Assembly (NCBI GenBank): GCA_020086605.1
Contig: JACBWW010000003.1
Location: forward strand, 8,917,870-8,981,869
DNA: 64,000 nucleotides
From: Lanius collurio
Taxonomy: Eukaryota > Chordata > Aves > Passeriformes > Laniidae
Reading direction: 5' to 3'
Shown: positions 37,527 to 47,300 of the stretch, piece by piece
How the letters are laid out: the number at the start of each line of letters is the position of its first letter
Numbering within the stretch: position 1 is the first letter of the stretch
Translations under genes and position numbers: made by a program
Notes under the pieces: model-generated
Told to the model about the DNA's origin: nothing
What the model saw: only the letters and a program-made list of their open reading frames with translations
The model's database searches: none

Positions 37527-40500
37527 CTGAAAAGAAAACAATTTCAGAGTGTTTTTTTCTCTTTGGTAGTTTAAGTTCAAGACTAAGCTTGTCAGGTGTA
37601 TCAAGCAATTGTACATACCTCTTTGACTTCCACATGGACTGTTCCCTGTTTCCCTGATTCAGTGCCCTCAATATAAAACTTCAAACGCATATGTTTCAGT
37701 CCGTCCTTTACGTATTCAATGTGACTAAAAACAGCAAAACAAAACAAAAACCCAACCACCCAGCAAAAATACAGATTATTTGCTAGTTAAGACTTCAAAT
37801 TAAAACTTACATAGAGGAGTTGCTTACTTATTTTGTAAGAAAGAGTATTCCAGTGGGGTCCTTATGCTACCTTGGGCTCCTTCTCTACTGCTCCTTTCAA
37901 GCTTTATTGTGAGTGCCTAAGGACTAATGGAGTTAGAAGAGCTAATGAGTTGTTGAGAATTAAGAGATGAAATGCTTAAATGTCCTTATACCAGTCCTCC
38001 CCTCAAAACTGAAAATCAATCCAGTGCTGAAGACTGGAAATTCTTTGTATTAATTCTAAAAATACCCCAGATTTGGACCCTGACATCTACAAAAGAACCC
38101 CACATCACCAAGAATTCCAGAGCTTTTTTAGGTGCTTCAACAAAGTTATCAAGCCAAAACACAGAAAGCATGTTTTTTCAAATTAATTACCAGGTTGGTT
38201 AAGCCACATCAAAACAAACAGTTTACTATGTGCTTTACTTACTTTGGCAGTAATTTTGTTCTGCTGAAATTGTGTAACTTTGGCATTGATAAGAGATCTC
38301 CAACCTAAACGCTGCTATTTAGACTGGAGTTGGGTTATGCTTGAGTGTTACATAAATAGCACATCACTTTCAAAGTGACCACTTTGGGAAACTAATGGTC
38401 TGATGGGAGTTCTGGAGCCAGTTTTTGTTTCCTTCTGAAATTACTGTTTACCACCAAACACTTATTTCCATCAGTCATGCCCAGGTACACACTGTGGATT
38501 AAACTTCTAATACAGTTTAAAGTGACTTGATGGGGTAGAGAGACCAAATATGAATGAAGAGCCTTACTGCAGCAAATTTACATTCAAGGTGTTCCTACAC
38601 AAAGAAAACACCTGTAGATTTTTGAGACATTTAAGATCATCCTTATACTGCAGATGCAAACTTTACAATCGTACACAGTTCTCAGCTCAGAAATTTATTT
38701 AAAATACTAGGGATTCAAAATGATAGAAGTTCAATACTAGGAAAGCTGATTCATAATACATTTACATATTTACAGACAGGTGCTTAAAATGTTTGTGCAC
38801 ATCAATTTCACTCAGCAGCTTCACTTTAAACACTTTTTCAGAGTCTGGTGAAAAGATAAAGCTTCAATCAGTAAAACTCATTTTCCTCTAGGCAAAATAA
38901 AAAATTTCACGGTTCAAGCTGTGTATCTGGGCTTATGTGTCTCATCCTCTATGAAACCTCATTGAATATATTCCAGCCAAAGAGCCCAATAAAGGCAAAG
39001 CAGGGAGGTCTTACTTTTTGTAAAAAATAGTTCTGTTGTTTCTTTCAAAAGGAGAGCAATAAACACACTCATGAAAGTTTAGGCAATAGATGTTGTGTCA
39101 AATGCACAGCAGGGATGTGGTCTCAAGTACCAAAAATTATTCTGCGCATCAGCTCAGAATAATTTCAGACTGCAAACTTCAGTCAGATTCCTGCTCTGCC
39201 CATGCCTGCTTAGGCCTCTTCACTACACTCTTCAGACTCATCCTAATTTTTGGAGAGACCAGGTACTGCAAAAAACTTCTATGTTCAATCAAAAGTGACA
39301 GGATACATCACATACAGCTCATCACTCTAGATCAAACTTGCGACCCAAAAATATCTTTGCTGTGCAAAAACTAATGTCTTTATGGGGCAAGCACCAAGGG
39401 GTACCTGACATGCTGTCGTCTTCCTCTTCTTGTTGCCTCTCCATAACCTTTGATAGAGTCACCAAAAACACCAATTATCTGCAAGAGAAAAGAGGTTTGA
39501 GTTATAAGAAGGGATCACATACAAACAGACATCCCAGTATCAGCTCACGCCTCTGCTGTGAATGCACCTTCTTTTAACAAAATGCCCCTAGAGAATCGAA
39601 CATGTCGAGAATAGAAGAGTTTATGAAAGAGAACATTTTAAGGAAAATTCCTCTGTATTCCAGCCCTTTTTTTTTACAGTCCCATATTATATGTCTAAAA
39701 TAAATCCCACTGATATCTTCCATTTGTACCGTTCTCTAAGATGAAAAGGTGTAAACTTACATTTTGTGTAAAAAGGAAAAAAAAACATGAAGTATTTGCT
39801 CAAGTGTCCTCCAAGAGAATATACTTCAAAGTTTAAAGGGCAAATGTAATCCCCTATATATTCTCTAACAAACACTACTGAATAAGAAATTCAGTAATTT
39901 TTTTCAGACCTATAAAGTCAGAGTAGATTAACTTAGTCTTAAACTTTAAATTTGGTTAGAAATGGAGATTAAATTTTACTGTGCAAGTACTGAAAAGAAG
40001 GTTTAATTCTGCAAACTTGTTCCAAAGCAGTCTTCATTTTCATTCTATCAACAATTTGCCACTTCATTTCTTGGTTATCCTCAAAGGCATTTGTGGTAAC
40101 CCTGTTTGAAAGATATTTTGTCTAAAGTAGTGTTTTTTAAAATCTAGTTTTACATTGATTTTTGTTTACACCTAGCTACAGTGATTGTGTGATCCCACGA
40201 CTGGTCTCTGCCTCTTTTCCTGTTATCCACAGGAATGCTAACTGTGCTTCAAATGAAGAATTTAAATTCCTGAACGTCAGTGCAGTGCTTCACAGAATGA
40301 CAGAAGCAAACCATAGCAAAGTCTCACAATAGAATGAGTGTGCTGAGAAAAGGCAGCAGGTTAGATCTACAGAACTCAGTGGGATCAACTGCCTCTATGA
40401 CCTGCAGAACTCAAGTGTCACATTTAGCAGACACTCAGGTATGTCCCTGTAACTTTCTGTATGGTGACACAAGCACATGCTCTGAAGGGCAGACTGTATT

Positions 40501-42507
40501 TCCCTCAGTTTTTGTGCCGTGGCACACTCACTTGGCTTCTAGCAGGCCAGTCCATGAAGGTTCAATGCTTGCAATGACTTCTCCTAATGCAGGCTCTGCT
40601 CTGGAGCTGACCCACCCCATGCCAGCTAAAAGCATTGGCACAACTGCTAAGCACCATGTGGGTCTTCACACAGCTTGAGAAATTCCTTGTGTGAAGTTTT
40701 GACTTGAAGAGAGACAGTAACTACTGAGAAACATAAACTTATGACTGAAGTTCAAAAACCAACCTCAGGGTGAGATCTGCATTTCTCCAAGGCATCTCCA
40801 TAGATCTTATTTGGACTAGAAGAAGAGAATAGCTCTTTAAAAATCACATAGAACAAACCACCTGTAACAGAAACAACAGCAGATGGAATGAAAATTTATC
40901 AAACCAGATGGAATTAATGAAAAGCATCTTCTGATAAAGAATGTAATTTAAAAAAATAACCTGTAACACCAATTCCAACAAGCACCACAATAAAATAGGT
41001 AAAGTCTCTTCCAGCTTCTTTCACTGAAATTAAACAGAAAACAATACAGAAGTTACAACCTTGGATAATAAGACTTGTATGACTTACATAAATGCTCTTC
41101 TGTTAGTCTGCAGCTCAAATAACATTTTGGCAGAAAAAAAAATTCCAGTAATAGTTTCCATAATGCCTCATCCCTGTAAAAGAGATCATGAAACATCTCT
41201 TATATTGTACAGGGCATATTTACTCTCTGTGTTAAGCCTTATTAATATCTGTTTGCTATATGTTTTCAAGATTCAAAGCAGCAATTACTGCTACTTTTTG
41301 GGTACATGAGAGCCAGATTTTTTTAGGAACTAATGAGGTATTTAGTACTGCAGTATTCAAACTACCACCTAAACCCACGATCATTGCAATCCTTATGCAA
41401 CGAAAAGGAGAAGTAAAAGGTAAAAGATTATAAATTGCACATAAGGAAAATAACTGATTTTATGAATTAGCAATCAATAGAACAGTTAAAGGGGGAATAT
41501 TAGACCAAACTACATATTTTATTTATTAACATAATTAACTGCTGTTTATCTGATTAGTTTTTATCTTTCAATTTTTATCTAAAGTGCAAATGTCAGTACA
41601 CACTGCAAAATAAGTCATATAAGATTCTCTGTTTCAAAATATTTGAGTACTTAGAAAGAAACTATCATCTTTTAGTGATAAAGTGTGAATTTCAGTGGAG
41701 TAAAAGTTATGGAGGAAATGTTAATAACTATTTCTCCTGCAGCTTTCTAATCAGTTGAAGGTGTGTTTTATAAACCATTTCAAAGCATAACATTTCTGAA
41801 GCTAATTACGTAGTAACCACTTTTCACTGAAGTGAATGAGACCAACCAAAGTGAAGGCAATCCATAAAGAAACTATTATCACAGGTAGAGCTTTGACAAT
41901 TTTATTGTAGGTGAACTTGTTTCAACAGCCCTACAGACAGGCTGCATGTGATAGGTGTTCCTTCTGAAATGGAAAACGAAAGGCTATTAAATCTTCTGCC
42001 TGATAATGACTTAAATCATCAGGCTGTTTAGAAAAAGACACATAATTTGTTCTGATTGTGCAATGCATACACAGAAACTTAACAGCTGCTCCAAACAATA
42101 CGATGTGAAAAGAAACCAACTTGGTGTGCTGAGGCTTTTTTCTAGATACTTGAGGTTTGAAGCTACAAAACCTCAGCTGCAGAAGGAACTGTCTCCAGCC
42201 CATCTGAGCAGCACACAACATCCCCCACCTTACCTTTCTGAGCCGCCGACACCAGCGTTTCCCCGTTCAGTGCCCTTTGCACGGACACATCTTTGCTATC
42301 ATCGCCAGGCTTTTCAGCTCTCAGCCCTCCCGCCTGCGTCCCGATGCTCTGACGGGCGGCCCAGAGCAGCAGCGGGGGCTGGTGCCGCCACCTCAGGCAG
42401 GGGCAGGACCCGGTGCCAGTGCCCAGGAACGCCCACCCGCGACTGGCGAGCAGCCAGCGGCCCAGGCAGCTCCGCCCGAGGGAGGCGGGCAGCGTCCCCG
42501 GCAGCAT
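37434..42507 (-). CDS. TIMM21: TIMM21, mitochondrial import inner membrane translocase subunit Tim21
   Basis: This span holds six coding exons on the minus strand (42,507-42,234; 41,023-40,961; 40,861-40,764; 39,478-39,405; 37,724-37,619; 37,526-37,434). Joined, they total 708 bases: 235 residues plus a TAG stop; human TIMM21 is 248. Residues 1-91 form an Arg/Leu-rich, acid-poor N-terminus fitting a cleaved mitochondrial presequence. A single transmembrane helix follows at about 99-120 ([20 protein letters not shown]). The conserved C-terminal intermembrane-space domain includes [33 protein letters not shown] and the terminal [12 protein letters not shown]. Tim21 is a component of the TIM23 presequence translocase: its domain contacts the TOM complex, and in mammals it also escorts early respiratory-chain assembly intermediates. 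The gene is head to head with FBXO15. The start was chosen as the only ATG giving a sensible presequence; upstream in-frame codons are GC-rich and the 5' limit is not certain. Confidence 0.93.
37619..37724 (-). CDS. TIMM21: TIMM21 coding exon 5
   Basis: It encodes [20 protein letters not shown] then [15 protein letters not shown], closely like the mammalian segment. The acceptor is gtttttag and the donor GAG|gtatgt. Confidence 0.94.
37725..39404 (-). other. TIMM21 intron 4
   Basis: The intron is non-coding with no recognised repeat family. Short chance open frames are present on the opposite strand. Confidence 0.8.
39405..39478 (-). CDS. TIMM21: TIMM21 coding exon 4
   Basis: It encodes [20 protein letters not shown] then RQHV, the best-conserved block of Tim21. 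The acceptor is ttctcttgcag and the donor AG|gtaccc; codon 170 is split across the junction. Confidence 0.94.
39479..40763 (-). other. TIMM21 intron 3
   Basis: No recognisable element. A 114-codon plus-strand open frame near 40,334-40,678 shows no domain and no splice context. Confidence 0.75.
40764..40861 (-). CDS. TIMM21: TIMM21 coding exon 3
   Basis: It encodes [18 protein letters not shown] then [14 protein letters not shown], covering the end of the membrane segment and the start of the intermembrane-space domain. The acceptor is ttctgttacag. The donor GAG|gttggt is weak but keeps the frame. Confidence 0.93.
40961..41023 (-). CDS. TIMM21: TIMM21 coding exon 2 (transmembrane segment)
   Basis: The 63-base exon encodes [21 protein letters not shown]. 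The acceptor is tttaatttcag. The donor is G|gttatt, a weak GT site, but the frame continues perfectly into exon 3. Confidence 0.92.
41024..42233 (-). other. TIMM21 intron 1
   Basis: The intron runs from the gtaagg donor to the tttcag acceptor. It is AT-rich with nothing recognised inside. Confidence 0.8.
42234..42507 (-). CDS. TIMM21: TIMM21 coding exon 1 (presequence)
   Basis: It encodes residues 1-91 plus the first base of codon 92. The ATG at 42,507-42,505 begins [14 protein letters not shown]. The exon ends AAAG|gtaagg. The tail DSKDVSVQR...SAAQK resembles the corresponding human segment before VKEAGRD. It lies in a CpG-rich region, and a long open frame on the opposite strand is only its GC-rich shadow. 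Confidence 0.85.
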
Positions 42508-42840
42508 CCCAGGCACGGCTCCGCCGCCCTCACAGGGGCTCGGCCGGGGCAGCCGAGGAGAACGGGAAGTTTGTGCCGCTCCCCACCGCTCTCCCAGGGG
42601 ACCCTCGGGGAAGTGCCTCGGCAGCCTCCCGCCCCCAGCGGCCGCTGCCTCAGCTCAGGAACCCACCTGACCCTTTACGGCCGCTGGCCCCTGCCCCAGC
42701 GGAAATGTTTAGGACGACGGAGCAGCGAGCAGCGGCGGCGGGCCCTGGGAGCAGCAGTTTGAGCGGGCGCCCTCTGCCGCCCACCGCCGGGAGCGGCTCC
42801 CAGAGGGGTCACTACAGCGCCCGCCATGCCCAGCGCCGCC
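42240..42840. promoter_or_regulatory. CpG-rich TIMM21 promoter and exon 1 region
   Basis: The sequence is strongly GC-rich with frequent CG dinucleotides, unlike its AT-rich surroundings, as expected for a housekeeping promoter CpG island. It covers TIMM21 exon 1 and the sequence upstream of it. The transcription start cannot be placed exactly. Confidence 0.7.
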
Positions 42841-42841
42841 G

Positions 42842-42950
42842 CCCCAGCCCCAGCCCCAGCCCCAGCCCCAGCCCCAGCCCCAGCCCCACTAATCTACNCC
42901 AGCCCCAGCCCCAGCCCCAGCCCCAGCCCCAGCCCCAGCCCCAGCTCCAG
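42842..42950. repeat. (CCCCAG)n / (CTGGGG)n hexanucleotide repeat with an ambiguous base
   Basis: There are seven perfect CCCCAG units at 42,842-42,883, then the interruption ccccactaatctacn, then seven further perfect units to about 42,944 and a variant unit. The only N in the window is at 42,898, inside the interruption, so the assembly was uncertain here and the true length may differ. The G-rich strand is the TIMM21 sense strand, about 340 bases upstream of its ATG, and has the G4-tract spacing that can form quadruplexes. Open frames across it (Pro-Ser or Trp-Gly repeats) are artefacts of the repeat. Confidence 0.9.
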
Positions 42951-43099
42951 CCCGCTCTCCGCAGGCGGGGACTCCCGTCCCGTTTCAGGGGGTGCGGCGG
43001 CGAGCTGCTCACAGCGCCTCCGGTTCTGCTCACCTTTTTAAAGCTGTGTTTTTTATACATTCTTTCCTTGGTCTCGCACACTCAGATATGTTAAAGGGA

Positions 43100-43920
43100 T
43101 GCAGCTGACGTTTTCACCTATAGAGATGGCAAGAGGGATCTGGGCAGGCTAAATCGATGGTCCGAGATCAAATGGCATAAGGTTCAACAAGGCCAAGTGC
43201 CACAACACCCCCAGGCAGCGCTACAGGCTGGGGGCAGAGTGTCTGGAAAGCTGCTGGTGGAAAAGGACCTGGGGGTGCAGTTCGATAGCAGCAGAACATG
43301 AGGCAGTGTGTGCCCAGGTGACCAAAGCCAATGGCTTCCTGGCAGGTATTAAAAACAGCAGGACTAGGGAGGTGATTGTCCCACCGTACTTGGCAATATT
43401 GAGGCCACACCTTTGAGTACTGTGTTCAGTTTTGAGCCCCTCGATTTAAGAAGGACATTGAGGTGTTGGAGTGGATTCAGAGAAGAGTAACAAAGCTGGT
43501 GAAAGGTCTAGAGAACAAGTCTGATGAGGAACGGCTGAGGGAACTGGGAATGTTTAGCCTGGAGAAAAGGAGGCTCAGGGGGACTTTTATCCCTCCCTAC
43601 AAATCCCTGAAAGAAGGCTGTGGCCAGGTGGGGGTCGCCGTCTTCTCCCAGTTATTAAGTGATAAGACAAGAGGAGATGGCCTCAAGTTGCACCAGGGGA
43701 GGTTTAGTTTGGACATTAGTAAATTTTTTTTCACATAAAGAGTGATTGAGCACTGGAATGAATTGCCCAGAGTTGATGGAGCTGCTGCCCCTGGAGGTGT
43801 TTAAGGAAAGACTGGACTTGACACTGAATGCCGTCGTCTAATTGACACCGTGGTGTTTGGTCATAGGTTGGACAAAATAATCTTAGAGGTATTTTCCAAC
43901 CTCATTCATTCTGTGATTCT
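43100..43920 (+). mobile_element. CR1 LINE 3' fragment between TIMM21 and FBXO15
   Basis: The segment follows the avian CR1 3' region in order: a 'ggttcaacaaggccaagtgc' phrase near 43,180, 'gaaaaggacctgggggtgca', 'agcaggactagggaggtgat', 'aagaaggacattgaggtgtt', 'gaggaacggctgagggaact', 'gcctggagaaaaggaggctc', 'ggcctcaagttgcaccaggg' and the terminal 'ttttccaacctcattcattc' then tgtgattctg. It is plus-oriented and retains the end of the reverse-transcriptase ORF region with disruptions, so it is not autonomous. Its 3' end abuts the FBXO15 CpG-rich leader. Confidence 0.92.
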
Positions 43921-44330
43921 GAAGACCCGAGAACAGTGTCCGAGAGCTCCGAGCTCACGATGGGGCGGAGGAGCCGCCAGGCAGCAGCGCTGCCGTTCCC
44001 GGGGTCGCTAACGCTTCCCGAGTGCCCCACACGGCCGTGCTCGGGAATCCAGCCCCGCCTTCCCCGTGCCAGCGCTCCCGGACACCGCTGCCCTCGGGCT
44101 GGCGCCGTCCCAGCCCGCCCCAGGGCGTACCACGGGAGGTGGCAGCGCCCGCTCCTTCCTTCCCTTGCCTCCCCGCCGCCGGTGCGAGGTCGTCGCTGTG
44201 CCGCGGCTGAGCGGCCATGGCGACGGGCCGTGGCAGGTAACCAGGGGCGCGCCGAGTGGGGCGCTGCCGGCCTGGGGCTGCTTGCTCTGCCTTCTTTGCC
44301 TCGTCCGGGGAGGGTGGTTTGTTTTCTCTC
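43921..44330. promoter_or_regulatory. CpG-rich FBXO15 promoter and exon 1 region
   Basis: A second GC-rich, CpG-rich block starts immediately after the CR1 and includes FBXO15 exon 1 at 44,217. No TATA box is apparent. Together with the CpG block at 42.2-42.8 kb it forms the divergent promoter region of TIMM21 and FBXO15, now separated by the CR1. Confidence 0.65.
44217..44236 (+). CDS. FBXO15: FBXO15 coding exon 1
   Basis: Only 20 coding bases: ATGGCGACGGGCCGTGGCAG followed by the donor gtaacc. The ATG has a good Kozak context (gcggccATGG). The final AG joins the first G of exon 2 to make Arg7. It is too short to be found by an open-frame search. Confidence 0.85.
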
Positions 44331-47300
44331 AGCTCCCATTGCTCCTTGGGGAAACCTCTTTCAGCTGCTCCACGCCTTTGGTTTCTAGCTCTTCGCTCTT
44401 AACGGCGAGGGCTGTGGCCATGGTGCTCTTCTTTCTCTGGCCCTATGGAGGTGACACCTTGCAGTGGGAAAACGCTGGTGTTGCCAGGTGCACGGAGGCC
44501 TGGGTTTAACACTTTTTTCCTACTTGGGAAGGGGAGCTTAAACTCTAGTTTGTCCTTCAGCTTGGAGAAGGTACCATAACGAGTATCCAGAAAGTACTAG
44601 TTAGTTTAGTGTCTACTTTATATGTGGTCAGGGTAGTTAGGCCTTTGTAATAAATAGGAGGGTTTCCCTGTGGAAGGTGTGATTACCTTAATTCTTACAT
44701 TACACCTTTGGCTTTCAAAATTTTAAAGCATCAGTCCTAGGGGCGAAGTTGAGAAAGCAAGTTTTTCTGCTAACCCAGTTGAACAGCCTTGGGTTTCACA
44801 GCAGTTTCATTCCCCCGCTGGTTTTTTTTTCTTCTTTTTAACCTGCAAATAGTACGCACTTTTTAAAAACAATGAAATTGTTAGCTTAGGGGAAAAAAAA
44901 CCCCAGCCAACCCATGTCAAAACATTATTGTCATTTCTGTTTATCCCCAGATATGCTTTAACAGTTGGAAGACAGTTTTTTTCACTATGTGAAAGTTGGT
45001 ATACATTATTTGAAATGTTACTCGAAAGACCTGGTTTGCTGACTGTCAATAAACCAAGGCAGGTTGCAAGTACTATAGGGTGTGAAAGTGAAAATACTAG
45101 TGCAAAACTAAGCTCCACAGGTTGAAAGCTAATGAAAAAGTAGTTGAAGTTGTTGTGCCTCTTATTTGTTCTAGAAGTCTCTAAAGAGGGGGTGTAACAG
45201 CTGTCATTCATTTTTATCTTAGGCTTATCTGCCCCAGCTTTGTCAATATAATGTAAAAGCATTTTGTTAATGCTAATTTAAAATCTTAGCACACACAGTA
45301 CTTGAAAAGTAATTTATGGATTGGGTTTGCTGTTTGTTTCTTCACACCTTGAAAATATTTTTGTTTTGAAAGATGCAAAAGTTCAGCAGTTCTTTTTTTA
45401 ATTGAAGCTTATAAAAAGAATAGCTGTTACATTAAAGTTTTCAAGGCATGTGTGGGCAAAAGTTTTCTTTCCTCAGATATTTCTCCCTGAAGTGAAGAAG
45501 AGCAGGGAGTAGTTGACATAAGCAAGAAGGACTGAATACAAGCAATGCAGATTATGTTTGTCCAAGGTGGTGGGTTTTAAAATGCAGAATCCAGCTTCTT
45601 ATCTGAATTATTCCTCTGCCTGGAATCTGTGCAGTTGGGTCCCTGTGGAGTATGCCCAAGCTCTCTGCTTTCAGAGAGTTTCAAACTCTCTGGATTCAGG
45701 GCAGAATAGCCCGGGATGTGCTGCCCTGTAACACACAGAAGTGTTAGCTCTGCTGCTGTTGAACGTGACTTGTGTCTCAAAATCCCTTTAATGGCTTTTG
45801 AAAATACTGTTTGTTAGTGCCCTCATTGTCTTAAGTGTACTTGATAATGGTATTTGAGTAAAACCCTTGTTTGACCTCCAGGTTGTGTTTGTTCTATGGC
45901 TACTTTTTTTTGTAGTTGTTAGTTAGGTGGTCTGTTGGTAGTTGGCACCCAAGCTGAATTGTGAATGTCTTTTTGTTAAGGTTATAACAATTCTCAGTAA
46001 AATGTCTTGGATTTTTTTTTTTACATATAGCACAATTGACAAGGTAGACCAGAGTTGTTAATTTCTTTCGATTTTATTTTTCTTTGAGCATCAATCAATC
46101 TTAAACCAAGAACAGTGTGTATTAAAGTACGTGGTACCCATATATTAAAGGTACACGGTACCCATATACTCAAAAATTAGCTGTTTACCCTCCCCATATT
46201 GATTGGTTACCTAGAAACACAGAGCTGGTTTGCCCAGGTGTTGGAAAGTCTGCTGGCAATTTAAAACATGAATAATGCAGTGAAAGGGGAGCTCTGCCTG
46301 CTTAGTGGCATCAGTGGCTATGAAGTGTAAGGTCCTGATTTAAGATTGAAACTCTGTCTCAATATTTCTGTGTGGTTTAATGATAGTATTTGCGATACAA
46401 AGTCCTTCTTATCAGAAAACTTGGAAAAATGTGTGACCAGTTGGATTGTAAGAATTTGTGTTAGAAATATTCAGAGTTTCTTTCTTTTTTATCCAAATTG
46501 TGATGTGTAAATGTTGCCAAAATAGGTTCTTTCACCCCGGTGTGCAAGAGGCCAATCCAGACACAGAGTTGAGGTGTTTGATAAATTTACAGTTCTGCAC
46601 AGAAGGGGGTGCTGGGTTGCAGATTCACAAAGCCAGCACACCAACTATCAAAACCTTTTGCTATTTCATACATTTTATCAAAGGAAGGAATTCGTTTTCA
46701 TTGGCAACAAGTTACATAGTTCTCTAATTAATATCCTTTCTTCTTTTGGTTAGTGATTCTCTTGCTTCTCATGCTAATTAGTCTGCGTGCTCAGTCTTTC
46801 TCGATTCAGTGGGTTTCTTGGGTCAGTGGTTGCAATCTCGCACTTCTGGAAGCTGGAGCTGATTTCAGCTCAATTGCTGAGTTGGCTTTAATAGTTTCTT
46901 CCTTATCTTGGGAGTTCTTCTTGGTATCCTTGTGGCCTGTAAATTCTGCATTCTTTGTGCCCACTATCAGTGGGCATCCTTCTTCCCAAGCTTTGTTAAC
47001 TTCCCCCTAGGTCTGAAATTATTGAAGCATGTCAAGACCTAAACCCTAACAGAGTAATTCTACCAACAAATAATTTGTCTGTCTAACACCTGGACATCCC
47101 TTAGAGCTTGTTAGATGCTCTCTATTTCATGGATTAAATCTCATTTCTTGCTGTTTATGCTTTGAAATGTACAAAGATCAAACATCAAAGAACATATTTT
47201 CTTAAGAAAATTTCACATTTTGCAACACTAATGAGCTATAAAAATATTGATATCCATTTTGCCTATTGAAATAACTCATATATCTCTCATTTATGATTAT

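Noticed and set aside
42063..43094. A 343-codon plus-strand open frame, the longest in the window
   Set aside because: It is antisense to TIMM21 exon 1 and then runs through the CCCCAG repeat and an N. Its length comes from GC-rich, stop-poor sequence, and the translation is Pro/Ala/Ser-rich without any domain.
43902..44509. Several 85-150 codon frames on both strands around FBXO15 exon 1
   Set aside because: They are products of CpG-island composition, with low-complexity Arg/Ala/Pro/Gly translations. Only the 20-base coding exon 1 has splice and homology support.
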